This document shows positions 1 through 7,684 of a stretch of 40,225 nucleotides of DNA, piece after piece. Made by a program: the position numbers and the translations under genes. This DNA comes from UBA6182 sp964479585 (GTDB taxonomy: Bacteria > Bacillota_I > Bacilli_A > Erysipelotrichales > Erysipelotrichaceae): assembly GCA_964479585.1 (NCBI GenBank), contig CAYZMP010000011.1:1-40225 (forward strand), written 5' to 3'. The notes under the pieces were generated by a model. It did no database searches, was not told the origin of the DNA, and saw only the letters and a program-made list of their open reading frames with translations. Each line of letters begins with the position of its first letter. Positions within the stretch are counted from its first letter, which is position 1.

Positions 1-143
1 AGATAAAGTCCTATTACCACCAATACGACTGGGAATGTAATAAACGATAAAATATTCTTAAAAAATTCAGGATATACGTTGTTTAAAAACATAAATCCAC
101 CCAGTATCACTAATATAATTCCTAAACGTTGTCTTGATGTCAT
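1..143 (-). CDS. Partial small membrane protein, LiaI/LiaF-like N-terminal region
   Basis: This minus-strand gene runs off the left edge, so only its first 47 codons are visible. It starts with ATG at 143 behind a good ribosome binding site (GAGGTGAA, 147-154). The visible protein begins MTSRQRLGIILVILGG and holds two short hydrophobic stretches separated by a few polar residues (NNVYPEFFKN). This is the usual look of the N-terminal membrane region in LiaI/LiaF-like and related envelope-stress membrane proteins. That family link is by pattern only. The gene is divergent from the lipoprotein gene at 211, with the two promoters in the same short gap. Confidence 0.6.
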   Translation of the reverse strand, partial: MTSRQRLGIILVILGGFMFLNNVYPEFFKNILSFITFPVVLVVIGLY

Positions 144-160
144 ATGTTCACCTCTGTGAT

Positions 161-166
161 ATTATA
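161..166 (-). promoter_or_regulatory. -10 element of the leftward (LiaF-like) gene
   Basis: A perfect TATAAT on the minus strand lies about 18 bases before the ATG at 143. No good -35 is visible at the expected distance. The ribosome binding site lies between this -10 and the start. Confidence 0.45.
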
Positions 167-187
167 CATCAAAATTCCAGTTTATGA

Positions 188-193
188 TATACT
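188..193 (+). promoter_or_regulatory. -10 element of the lipoprotein operon
   Basis: TATACT lies 17 bases upstream of the ATG at 211. The upstream -35 is weak, and the region overlaps the leftward promoter. The two divergent promoters share less than 70 bases. Confidence 0.4.
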
Positions 194-210
194 ACTAACG
201 AGGTGTTAGA

Positions 211-816
211 ATGATTAGAAAAGCGTTTATTGCTTTATTGTTAGTATTGCTTGTTGGGTGTACTAACGATATCAATTCAATCGTAGAAGAGCAAAACTTT
301 TCTCGATATCAAGCACATTATATTTCAATATTTGATAATGATCGTTTTATTCGTGAATCTTCACAATACGAACTTAGTGTTGTGTTTACTCAAGTGGAAA
401 ATAAATACCGATACGACATTATTATCGATAATCCAATTATTGCCATGTACGACATTGAAGTAATGGTCGTTGAAAATGATATATCTTTTGAACGAGCTAA
501 TAAAATGATGCCAAATTTTGGTATCTTTGAAACAGATGAAATTAACATGATTCCTTATCAAGTTGATGTAGAAAAAAACTATGTAAAAGGGATTGTAGTA
601 AGTGGACTTGTTGATGTTCCAGTTGTAGAACTAAAAATCATGGTAAGTTGGAAAGATTATTCTAAACTGAATTCTTTTCGTGAATTTTTCATTCGTAATT
701 TAGATTATGAACGCATGAATGATGATGACTTTGATATCATTGGTGGAGAAGATGAAAACACAATCGAGCCTGATGATGAAGATGCAGAATCGGAGCAAGA
801 CGAAGACGATGAATAA
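211..816 (+). CDS. Lipoprotein with acidic C-terminal tail, function unknown
   Basis: A 201-residue protein with a lipoprotein signal. A hydrophobic segment (residues 5-16) ends in the lipobox LLVGC with Cys17 as the lipidation site, so the mature protein should sit on the outer face of the membrane. The middle part has no motif I recognise. The last ~30 residues are almost entirely Asp and Glu. The start at 211 follows GAGGTG (200-205). The 3' end overlaps the start of the flippase gene by 8 bases, so the two are probably translated as a coupled pair. A role as accessory factor of the flippase is inferred from that coupling only. Confidence 0.75.
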   Translation: MIRKAFIALLLVLLVGCTNDINSIVEEQNFSRYQAHYISIFDNDRFIRESSQYELSVVFTQVENKYRYDIIIDNPIIAMYDIEVMVVENDISFERANKMMPNFGIFETDEINMIPYQVDVEKNYVKGIVVSGLVDVPVVELKIMVSWKDYSKLNSFREFFIRNLDYERMNDDDFDIIGGEDENTIEPDDEDAESEQDEDDE

Positions 817-2431
817 ACCATTGCATCAAAAACATCGTTCGATTATTGCCGGTGGACTTACAAGTTCTGCCGGTATCTTTATATCTAAAGCAATTGGTAT
901 TTTGTATGTTTCACCTTTTCAAACTTTAGCAACGGATGCCAATATTGCCTATTATTCCTATGGATATACATTGTATGACATTGCTCTACAGCTAACCATT
1001 GCTGGAATACCTGTGGCTATTGCTGTTATTATCGCTAAATACTACGCGAACGATGATATTGCAACGGTTCTTTTAGTGCGTAAAATCGCACGTATGTTAT
1101 TGTTTATCATCGGTTTATTATCCATGATATTCATTGTGTTTTTTGCGACTCCTCTTGCTAAGGTTATTGTGACTGAAAATGTTTCTGATCAAACCATCGC
1201 TTATACAAGCAATGTGTTGCGTTTAATTTCTGTTGCGATGCTAATCACACCTGTATTAGGTTCATATCGTTCGATTTTTCAAGGGTTAAAATATTTTGAT
1301 GAATACGCTACATCTCAAGTGTTAGAGCAGTTTGTTCGTGTAGGGTTTTTGTTGCTTTTAAGTTATGTTTTAGTTGGCATTATTGGACTAGATCCAATGT
1401 GGGCGGTTTACATGGCAATTTTAGCAGCATCGATAGCAGGTGTTGCAGCTATCATACATTTACACATCAAAGAAAAACCAATCATCGAACATTTAAAACA
1501 AAAAGAACAAATAACAAACAACATTGCTATCCCGATTAAGACAATTATTAAAGAAATATTTCTTTTTTCTATTCCTTATATGATCATTAGTTTGCTAGGT
1601 AGAAGTACTTCTTTTGTCAACTTATTATTTTTTAATCGAGCGATGTTTATGATTAGTGAAGACGCTGATTTGATTGGTTTGCTTTATGGAATGATTATGT
1701 TTAGTACCCAAAAGCTTATCTCAATTCCGCAAGTATTGGCAATCGGCTTTTCTGCAGCTGTTATACCATACATTAGTGAAGCGCTAAACACAAACAACAT
1801 AAAGCAGTTAAAAAAACATATTTTCGATGCTATTGAATCTGTTTTGTATTTTTCGATTTTATTATCTGCAGGGTTGTTGTTTTTTGCGACACCAATATAC
1901 TATCTATTTTTTCAAAGCAACTATGAACTAGGTGGGCAAGTTCTTATGTATGCAGCAAGTGGCGGTATGCTTTTAGCGGTTGCACCTGTTACTTCAAGTA
2001 TCATGATTATTGTGCGTTTACGTAAAAAAATTATAGTTACGTTAATTATTATGTTTGTGGTTCACTTAGCTTTGATTTTTCCAATGATATATCTACTAGG
2101 ATATGCGGGAGCCATTTATGCTTCTTATATAGCGCATGTGCTTGTTATTGTGGCCAACTTATGGATTCTTAAAAAACAGTTTAACTTACGATATAAAGGC
2201 ATGATTCGTCGAACCATGGTGTTGTTATTAAGCATGGGTGTTTTTTATTTAAGCTATCAGTTGTCAGTGTTTTTACAAGTTGATTATTATAGTAATCGAT
2301 TGTTAACACTGTTGTATATTGTGATTTTTGGTGGACTAGGTACCATTATGTATGTTGGTGTAACTTGGTTTTTTAATATCCCACAAACAATATTTAACGT
2401 TACGACATTAAAGAGTATATTTAAACGATAG
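809..2431 (+). CDS. murJ: MurJ/YtgP-type lipid flippase (MOP superfamily)
   Basis: A 540-residue polytopic membrane protein with about 14 hydrophobic segments. It resembles the SpoVB/YtgP branch of the MOP superfamily, whose member YtgP is a lipid II flippase (MurJ) in Bacillus. Family-like stretches include the N-terminal SSAGIFISKAIGILYVSPF, the YSYGYTLYDIALQLTIAGIP region and RSIFQGLKYF near residue 160. The length matches YtgP (about 544). The open frame extends upstream to 719, but that part would lie wholly inside the lipoprotein gene. ATG 809 gives an 8-base ATGAATAA overlap with the lipoprotein stop, and GGAG lies at 792-795. The exact lipid substrate (lipid II or another polyprenyl-linked glycan) cannot be read from the sequence. 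Confidence 0.8.
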   Translation: MNKPLHQKHRSIIAGGLTSSAGIFISKAIGILYVSPFQTLATDANIAYYSYGYTLYDIALQLTIAGIPVAIAVIIAKYYANDDIATVLLVRKIARMLLFIIGLLSMIFIVFFATPLAKVIVTENVSDQTIAYTSNVLRLISVAMLITPVLGSYRSIFQGLKYFDEYATSQVLEQFVRVGFLLLLSYVLVGIIGLDPMWAVYMAILAASIAGVAAIIHLHIKEKPIIEHLKQKEQITNNIAIPIKTIIKEIFLFSIPYMIISLLGRSTSFVNLLFFNRAMFMISEDADLIGLLYGMIMFSTQKLISIPQVLAIGFSAAVIPYISEALNTNNIKQLKKHIFDAIESVLYFSILLSAGLLFFATPIYYLFFQSNYELGGQVLMYAASGGMLLAVAPVTSSIMIIVRLRKKIIVTLIIMFVVHLALIFPMIYLLGYAGAIYASYIAHVLVIVANLWILKKQFNLRYKGMIRRTMVLLLSMGVFYLSYQLSVFLQVDYYSNRLLTLLYIVIFGGLGTIMYVGVTWFFNIPQTIFNVTTLKSIFKR

Positions 2432-2439
2432 GAGAAACA

Positions 2440-2598
2440 ATGTTTGACTTTTTTGATGATGATCCTAAAGCTGAAATAATTGATGAAATTATTTCCTTAG
2501 AACTAGAGAATCTATTTGATTACTCTAAAGAAAGAGAAGAGAAAATCCAACAACTTCGAAAGCAAATTGATTATTATGAACCTGTCTTGCCACAGTAA
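2440..2598 (+). CDS. Small acidic protein of 52 residues, unknown
   Basis: A short ORF starts 8 bases after the flippase stop, with GGAG at 2431-2434 in good position. The protein begins MFDFFDDDPKAEIIDEI, is acidic in its first half and charged in its second half (KEREEKIQQLRKQ), and looks mostly helical. It has no signal peptide or membrane segment. Its stop lies at the edge of a terminator-like hairpin, consistent with being the last gene of the lipoprotein-flippase operon. I recognise no family. Confidence 0.6.
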   Translation: MFDFFDDDPKAEIIDEIISLELENLFDYSKEREEKIQQLRKQIDYYEPVLPQ

Positions 2599-2629
2599 AA
2601 CACCGTTAGAGCACATGCGGTTTTTTTTT
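2597..2629 (+). terminator. Terminator of the lipoprotein-flippase operon
   Basis: ACCG and CGGT arms are separated by 12 bases and followed by nine T, with an A run before the stem. The GC stem is short, so the call is moderate. It lies just before the convergent rpsD terminator. Confidence 0.45.
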
Positions 2630-2634
2630 ATGGT

Positions 2635-2663
2635 TAAAAAAAGCACTCACGAATGTGAATGCT
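2635..2663 (-). terminator. rpsD terminator
   Basis: On the minus strand AGCATTCAC and GTGAGTGCT pair over 9 bp (one G-U) around the 4-base loop ATTC, followed by a run of seven T. This is a textbook intrinsic terminator 10 bases after the rpsD stop. Confidence 0.85.
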
Positions 2664-2672
2664 TGCTTAGGA

Positions 2673-3275
2673 TTATCTACTGTAGAACTCAACAACTAGT
2701 GCTTCGTTTATTTCAGCGTTTAATTCATTACGTTCTGGGTAACGAACAAAGGTTCCTTTTTTCGCGTCTTTATCAAAAGTAACAAATTCAACGGTGTTTA
2801 ATGTTGCTTCTAATGCATCTGCGATCACTGCTAAGTTTTTTGATTTTTCTTTTACTTCAATTGTTTGTCCAGGTTTTACTGAGAATGATGGAATATCAAC
2901 TTTTTTACCATCCACTAAGATATGACCGTGGTTAACTAATTGACGTGCGCCACGACGTGTGCGGGATAACCCCATACGATACACTACATTGTCTAAACGA
3001 GCTTCTAATAGTGATAAGAAGTCGTGACCGGTGTTACCACCTAGTTTGTCTGCTTTTAAATATGTGTTGTAAAACTGACGTTCTGTGACTCCATACATGA
3101 AGCGAATACGTTGCTTCTCACGTAATTGAAGTGCATAGTTGGATAGTTTTACGCGACGATTAGGGCCGTGTTGCCCTGGTGCGTACTGACGTCTTTTTAG
3201 CTCTTGGCCTGTTTCTAGTACCGAGAAGCTAAGGCGTCTGGACTTTTTCCATACTGGTCCTGTAATTCTTGCCAT
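2673..3275 (-). CDS. rpsD: 30S ribosomal protein S4
   Basis: A 200-residue protein that matches S4 along its length. It starts MARITGPVWKKSRRLS and has the basic region YAPGQHGPNRRVKLS, then the S4 RNA-binding domain from about residue 92 (RLDNVVYRMGLSRTR) with QLVNHGHILVDGKKVDIPS. S4 is a primary 16S rRNA binder in 30S assembly and in Firmicutes commonly represses its own mRNA. The ATG at 3275 follows GGAGGAAAC. The gene is monocistronic here, with its own promoter, structured leader and terminator. It lies upstream of and divergent from ezrA, as in the Bacillus neighbourhood of these two genes. Confidence 0.98.
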   Translation of the reverse strand: MARITGPVWKKSRRLSFSVLETGQELKRRQYAPGQHGPNRRVKLSNYALQLREKQRIRFMYGVTERQFYNTYLKADKLGGNTGHDFLSLLEARLDNVVYRMGLSRTRRGARQLVNHGHILVDGKKVDIPSFSVKPGQTIEVKEKSKNLAVIADALEATLNTVEFVTFDKDAKKGTFVRYPERNELNAEINEALVVEFYSR

Positions 3276-3441
3276 GTTTCCTCCTTTATTGTTTTATGGC
3301 TATAAAACAATAACAGGGATCAATTACATCAAGGGGTGTTTATCTAAAGTATTTCGCCGTTAGCAGACAGTTACTTTACTTCACAAACCTGTGTGATAAA
3401 CGCCTAATCTTACTGCATTGACTTCTGCTATTATTTAACGC
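3276..3441 (-). promoter_or_regulatory. Structured 5' leader of rpsD (candidate S4 autoregulatory RNA)
   Basis: About 165 bases lie between the predicted start of transcription and the rpsD ATG. In the transcript, GGCGTTTATC (3404-3395) can pair with GATAAACACC (3344-3335) with one mismatch, enclosing a 50-base region with further short stems. A perfect 10-bp hairpin, ATTGTTTTAT and ATAAAACAAT with a 4-base loop (3311-3288), ends directly before the GGAGG of the ribosome binding site. S4 leaders of Firmicutes are known to bind S4. That this one does so is inference. Confidence 0.6.
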
Positions 3442-3447
3442 TCATAA

Positions 3448-3476
3448 ACAATATCATAACCAAGGGGTGATGTCAA
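3448..3476 (-). promoter_or_regulatory. rpsD promoter
   Basis: On the minus strand a perfect -35 TTGACA (3476-3471) is followed by 17 bases and the -10 TATTGT (3453-3448). Predicted transcription starts near 3441. Confidence 0.75.
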
Positions 3477-3480
3477 TTAG

Positions 3481-3532
3481 TACTCTAACTAAAACAACGT
3501 ATTGAATACTCTAACTAAAACAACGTACTGAA
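3481..3532 (+). repeat. Two tandem copies of a 26-bp repeat between rpsD and ezrA
   Basis: The 26-base unit at 3481-3506 (TACTCTAACTAAAACAACGT plus ATTGAA) is repeated immediately at 3507-3532 with one difference. A degenerate third copy, AAGTAAAACAAAGTAT at 3548-3563, matches 14 of 16 positions of the core. The repeats abut the rpsD -35 on one side and lie upstream of the ezrA promoter on the other. Confidence 0.85.
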
Positions 3533-3585
3533 ACTTTACGTTAATTGAAGTAAAACAAAGTATAACATGACAAAAAATGATTTCA

Positions 3586-3616
3586 TTGATGTTGTTGTTG
3601 GGATTTATGATAAAAT
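3586..3616 (+). promoter_or_regulatory. Possible ezrA promoter
   Basis: TTGATG at 3586-3591 is followed after 17 bases by GATAAA (3609-3614), or after 19 by TAAAAT. This is the best sigma-A-like pair before ezrA, but neither hexamer is perfect. Confidence 0.35.
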
Positions 3617-3638
3617 AATGTCATTGAGGTGAGTGTAT

Positions 3639-5378
3639 ATGATGGATCAAGTTATTGAGTTTTTTGCCCAACAGCAAGTTTTAATTATTTTGGCAGCACT
3701 TTTTGCAATTTTAGTTTTATTTGTACTGTTCTTTAAAGCTAGACAATCGTCTTCAGATAAACAGCTTAAAGAATTAGAAATTTTATACAACAAAGCGAAA
3801 AGTGTACCATTATCGTTTAAACTTAACAAAGCCATCGCTTTAGCAAAAACCAACGAACACCTTTTTGATAAAGTTGCAAATGTGCAAGACAAATATAAAG
3901 ATGTTGAACAAAAATTAAAACAAGTTTCGATCATGTTAGCCGACATTGAAGATGCTATTTTAATTAATAAAGTAAAGCAAGCTAACTTATGGTCTGAACA
4001 AACAAAAGAAATTCTAGATTCTTTGATTGTTTCAGTGGAAGAGTTAAACAAAGAGTTTGACTCGATTTTAGAAGATGAAACCCAACAACGCTCACAAATA
4101 ACCAAATTAAAAGACGAGTTTAGATTGTGTAAATCAACATTGTCTAATCAATCCAATGTGTTGTCTCATAGCATGCAAATATTGCAAGATGAAGTAGTAG
4201 CTATTGAAAACATGTTTACTTCCTTTGAAGAATGGATGTATGCCTCAGAGTTTGATAAAGCGAAAGAAAAGGCCAATGAAATTGAACAAAACATTGATCT
4301 TTTAAAGCAACAACTAAAAACATTACCGGATTTAATTTCACGCACAAAGGGAACTTTACCTGCTTATATTGATGATGTCAACGATAAATACAAACAATTA
4401 AAAACGAAAAATGTTCATTTGGACCATCTTGATATACCACGCAACATTGAAATGATATCATCAACCTTAAAAGATGATTTAGTGCAATTAAGAAATGGCG
4501 TCACTATTAAAGTTGATGAACATTGTGATGAAAGTGAAAAGCGTTTAAAACAATTAAAGGAAGCACTCATTCATGAGGAAAAAGCGTTTGATGAATCAAG
4601 CAATCTCTTAGAAGATTTGCACAAAGCAATAAGTGAAAACACAGCATTGTATGAAACGTTGATTGATGATGTTAAAAATGTTGGTTATCGATATGGGTTA
4701 AAAGCATCTCAAAGCATTATTGAACCAAGTAAACTACAACTAGATAAAACAAACGATGCTTTTGATTCTTTAGGGGCATTACTCAATGAAAACAAAGTAC
4801 CAGCATCAAGCATAACCATGTCAGTTAAAGAACAACTTAACCTTATGCAACAACTTAATCATGATTTATCCAACCATGTCCATCAGTTTTCACAAGCAAA
4901 ACATGATGAAGCACGTGCAAATAAACAACTGCTTAAACTACATTTAATCGTCAACGAAATTCAAGTTAAAATTGCGAAACATCGTTTGCCTGCGATTAGT
5001 GATTCCTACCGTGGTGATTTAAACAAAGCGAAGCAAATGACACAAACAATTCATGCGATACTAGAAACAGATCCATTGGATACAAGACGGTTAAATACGT
5101 TGGTCAATGAATCCATTGATTTTACATACAAGCTTTATAACAACATAAACAACATTGTTGGTATGGTCGATATGATTGAAAGTGGTATCGTGTTTGCTAA
5201 TAAGTATCGATCATCCATGGAGTTTATGGATAGCGAACTAACTCGCTCAGAGTTAAGCTTTAGAAATGGTGAATATACTCAAGCTTTAAGTATTGTATTA
5301 GGCGCAATAGAGAAACTGCATCCTGAAAGCTTTGAACAGCTTGTAAAAGATAATGCTAAAAGTGCTGCAGGAGTTTAA
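3639..5378 (+). CDS. ezrA: Septation ring formation regulator EzrA
   Basis: A 579-residue protein with one N-terminal membrane segment (about residues 8-27) followed by a long, charged, almost entirely helical cytoplasmic part. This is the architecture and length of EzrA, a spectrin-like coiled-coil protein that binds FtsZ, restrains Z-ring formation and links division to wall synthesis. The neighbours support it: ezrA is followed by nifS and thiI in Bacillus, as here. A GTG at 3633 also opens the frame, but the ribosome binding site GAGGTGA (3626-3632) touches it, so ATG 3639 is the better start (or ATG 3642). Sequence identity of EzrA is generally low, so the call rests on architecture and synteny. 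Confidence 0.85.
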   Translation: MMDQVIEFFAQQQVLIILAALFAILVLFVLFFKARQSSSDKQLKELEILYNKAKSVPLSFKLNKAIALAKTNEHLFDKVANVQDKYKDVEQKLKQVSIMLADIEDAILINKVKQANLWSEQTKEILDSLIVSVEELNKEFDSILEDETQQRSQITKLKDEFRLCKSTLSNQSNVLSHSMQILQDEVVAIENMFTSFEEWMYASEFDKAKEKANEIEQNIDLLKQQLKTLPDLISRTKGTLPAYIDDVNDKYKQLKTKNVHLDHLDIPRNIEMISSTLKDDLVQLRNGVTIKVDEHCDESEKRLKQLKEALIHEEKAFDESSNLLEDLHKAISENTALYETLIDDVKNVGYRYGLKASQSIIEPSKLQLDKTNDAFDSLGALLNENKVPASSITMSVKEQLNLMQQLNHDLSNHVHQFSQAKHDEARANKQLLKLHLIVNEIQVKIAKHRLPAISDSYRGDLNKAKQMTQTIHAILETDPLDTRRLNTLVNESIDFTYKLYNNINNIVGMVDMIESGIVFANKYRSSMEFMDSELTRSELSFRNGEYTQALSIVLGAIEKLHPESFEQLVKDNAKSAAGV

Positions 5379-5379
5379 T

Positions 5380-6507
5380 ATGGTTTATTTAGATCACGCA
5401 AGTAGTAGTAAGATTAACGAAAAGTTTGCAGAGGCAGCGAAAGACATGTTGCCTCGTTTTTATGCGAATCCAAGTGCTCAACATATACTAGGTTATGAAA
5501 TTGCTCAATTAATGAGCAAAAGCCGACAAAAGATTGCAAAAGCATTTAATGTACTTGAAAAAGAAGTTATATTCACTGCATCTGGTTGTGAAGCGCTTAA
5601 TATGGCAATCAAAGGGATTGCACTTGCACATAAACAACAAGGCAATGAAATTATTAGTGTTCAAACAGAACATCAATGTGTCTTAGAGTCTTTAACTTAT
5701 TTAAAAAAACATCATAATTTTGTAATTCGTTATGTTAATGTTGATCGCTACGGTAGAATTGACATGCAGCATTTTACAAGTTTACTTAGTGAAAAGACGA
5801 TAATGGTTAGTATGATGATGGTTAATAATGAGATTGCGACAATACATCCTATCAATGATGTTGCAAAAACAATAAAAAGACATGCAAAGAAAGCTGTGTT
5901 TGTTATTGATGGTGTTGCGGCTGTAGGAAAGATAGATATTAGCAAGCTATCCTTTGATGCACTTGTGTTTAGCCAACATAAGCTAGGGGGATTATCAGGA
6001 AGCGGTTGTCTTATTAAAAAACAACACGTTGCCATGGTTCCATTAATCTCTGGTGGACAGCAAGAATTTAATATGCGAGCAGGAACTCCTTTTGCTATAG
6101 CTAATATTCTTTTTGGTGATGTACTAGTGGATGCCCTAACTATGCAACGTGAAAAAGAAACTGAAATCACGGTTTTATCTCAGTATTTAAAAGATGAATT
6201 ACAAAAAAGATTTAATGTCACACTTATTTCAGATCCATTAGGATCACCATACATTGTTAGTTTTCTTCAAGAAAAGGTACATAGTTCAATTATTTTAAAT
6301 GTACTAAGTGCGCAACAAGTGTATGTCTCAAGTCATAGTGCATGCGCAAGTGAATCAAAAGCACCATCGCATGTATTAAGTGCATGTGGCTATGATGATC
6401 ATGTCGCCCAAGGTATGATTCGTGTTAGTTTTCATTATGACACGACAAAAGAAGAAGTTGATGCTTTTTTAAATGCATATGAAAAGGTAAGTGAATATGT
6501 CACATAA
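5380..6507 (+). CDS. nifS: Cysteine desulfurase, NifS/IscS family
   Basis: A 375-residue PLP enzyme that takes sulfur from cysteine as an enzyme-bound persulfide. The sequence opens MVYLDHASSSKI. The PLP lysine is Lys201 in FSQHKLGG and the sulfur-carrying Cys322 lies in SSHSACASESK. The gene lies directly before thiI, so its sulfur probably goes to ThiI for 4-thiouridine in tRNA (as for Bacillus NifZ); a role in Fe-S clusters is not excluded. The frame opens at 5353 inside ezrA, but AGGAG at 5369-5373 places the start at ATG 5380, one base after the ezrA stop. Confidence 0.93.
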   Translation: MVYLDHASSSKINEKFAEAAKDMLPRFYANPSAQHILGYEIAQLMSKSRQKIAKAFNVLEKEVIFTASGCEALNMAIKGIALAHKQQGNEIISVQTEHQCVLESLTYLKKHHNFVIRYVNVDRYGRIDMQHFTSLLSEKTIMVSMMMVNNEIATIHPINDVAKTIKRHAKKAVFVIDGVAAVGKIDISKLSFDALVFSQHKLGGLSGSGCLIKKQHVAMVPLISGGQQEFNMRAGTPFAIANILFGDVLVDALTMQREKETEITVLSQYLKDELQKRFNVTLISDPLGSPYIVSFLQEKVHSSIILNVLSAQQVYVSSHSACASESKAPSHVLSACGYDDHVAQGMIRVSFHYDTTKEEVDAFLNAYEKVSEYVT

Positions 6508-7681
6508 AATATTATGCCGTTTTGGTGAAGTATCGACAAAAGTTGGTAATCGAAAAGAATTTATTAAGATATTAAAACGAAACATTCAAGTTGCACTTTC
6601 TGATTGTGATGACATAAAGATTGAGCGAACATTTGATCGTTTGATTATTCATTATGATAAAAAAGATGAACAAGTAATTGTCATGCGATTAAAGAAAATG
6701 TTTGGCTTAAGTAGTTTTTCAATCATTAAAGAAGTTGAACTATCTTTAGAAACGATTGTACATGTTACAACACAACTTATGAAAGAAAAAGACGCAACAA
6801 CCTTCAAAGTAATTACTAAACGGTCAAACAAACTTTTTGAGTACGACTCAGATGAGATTAATCGTGCTGTAGCGGCCTCGATTTTAAAAAACACTAATCA
6901 TAAAGTCGATGTACATCAACCTGCTATACCAATACGAATAGAAATAAAACATCACCATGGATATGTTTCAGTAGAAACATTTAAAGGGTTAATGGGAATG
7001 CCTGTACGAATGGCAAATCGTGGTGCGCTAATGTTATCCGGTGGGTTTGATTCGCCTGTTGCTGGTTATTTAGCAAACAAGCGGGGAATAGAGTGTATTG
7101 CGATTCATTTTGAAACAATTCCATTTACTTCATTGCAAGCCTTAGATAAAGTTTTACATTTAGCACAGAAAATTAGTGTGTATCAAAATAAAATGGAAGT
7201 GTATGTTGTTCCTTTTGCCCAAGTTCAGTTAAAGATCAATGAGTATGTCCCGGAAAGTTATCGTATTATTGTCATGAGACGAATGATGATGCGCATCGCT
7301 AACCAACTAGCAAAAGCTCATGGAGCCAAAGTCATTATCACAGGGGAAAGTGTTGGACAAGTAGCTTCTCAAACAATATCAAGCATTGAGCGAATTAATG
7401 AAGTAAGTGAGCTTTTAGTGTTGCGTCCACTTGCAACCTATGATAAAACTGAGATAATAGAACTTGCAAAACAATTGGATACCTTTGATTTATCCAGTTT
7501 GCCTTATGATGATTGTTGTAATGTATTTACACCAGATAAACCGATTACCAATCCGTTAAAGGAAAAAACTATTCGATTTGAAAGTTTTTATGATTATCAA
7601 GAAAAAATCGATGAAGCCATCGCACATACTATAAGGTACATGGTGGATGAGTCATCGATTTCTAAAGTGGAGAAGGAGTAG
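6497..7681 (+). CDS. thiI: tRNA 4-thiouridine synthase ThiI
   Basis: A 394-residue protein with an N-terminal ferredoxin-like/THUMP region (about residues 55-165) and a PP-loop ATP pyrophosphatase domain with SGGFDSP at 181-187. ThiI adenylates U8 of tRNA and inserts sulfur delivered by the desulfurase. The C-terminal rhodanese domain of the E. coli enzyme is absent, as in Firmicutes, and the end carries DDCCNVFTPDKP. GTG 6491 is an alternative start, but AAGG at 6484-6487 fits ATG 6497 better. It overlaps nifS by 11 bases, so the pair is translationally coupled. Confidence 0.95.
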   Translation: MSHKILCRFGEVSTKVGNRKEFIKILKRNIQVALSDCDDIKIERTFDRLIIHYDKKDEQVIVMRLKKMFGLSSFSIIKEVELSLETIVHVTTQLMKEKDATTFKVITKRSNKLFEYDSDEINRAVAASILKNTNHKVDVHQPAIPIRIEIKHHHGYVSVETFKGLMGMPVRMANRGALMLSGGFDSPVAGYLANKRGIECIAIHFETIPFTSLQALDKVLHLAQKISVYQNKMEVYVVPFAQVQLKINEYVPESYRIIVMRRMMMRIANQLAKAHGAKVIITGESVGQVASQTISSIERINEVSELLVLRPLATYDKTEIIELAKQLDTFDLSSLPYDDCCNVFTPDKPITNPLKEKTIRFESFYDYQEKIDEAIAHTIRYMVDESSISKVEKE

Positions 7682-7684
7682 AAT

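Noticed and set aside
719..808. N-terminal extension of the flippase
   Set aside because: The extra 30 residues lie wholly inside the lipoprotein gene, are polar and repetitive, and have no family likeness; ATG 809 has the expected coupling.
3481..3563. Possible small CRISPR array at the tandem repeats
   Set aside because: The copies are directly adjacent with no spacers of constant length, there are only two good copies, and no cas genes are nearby.
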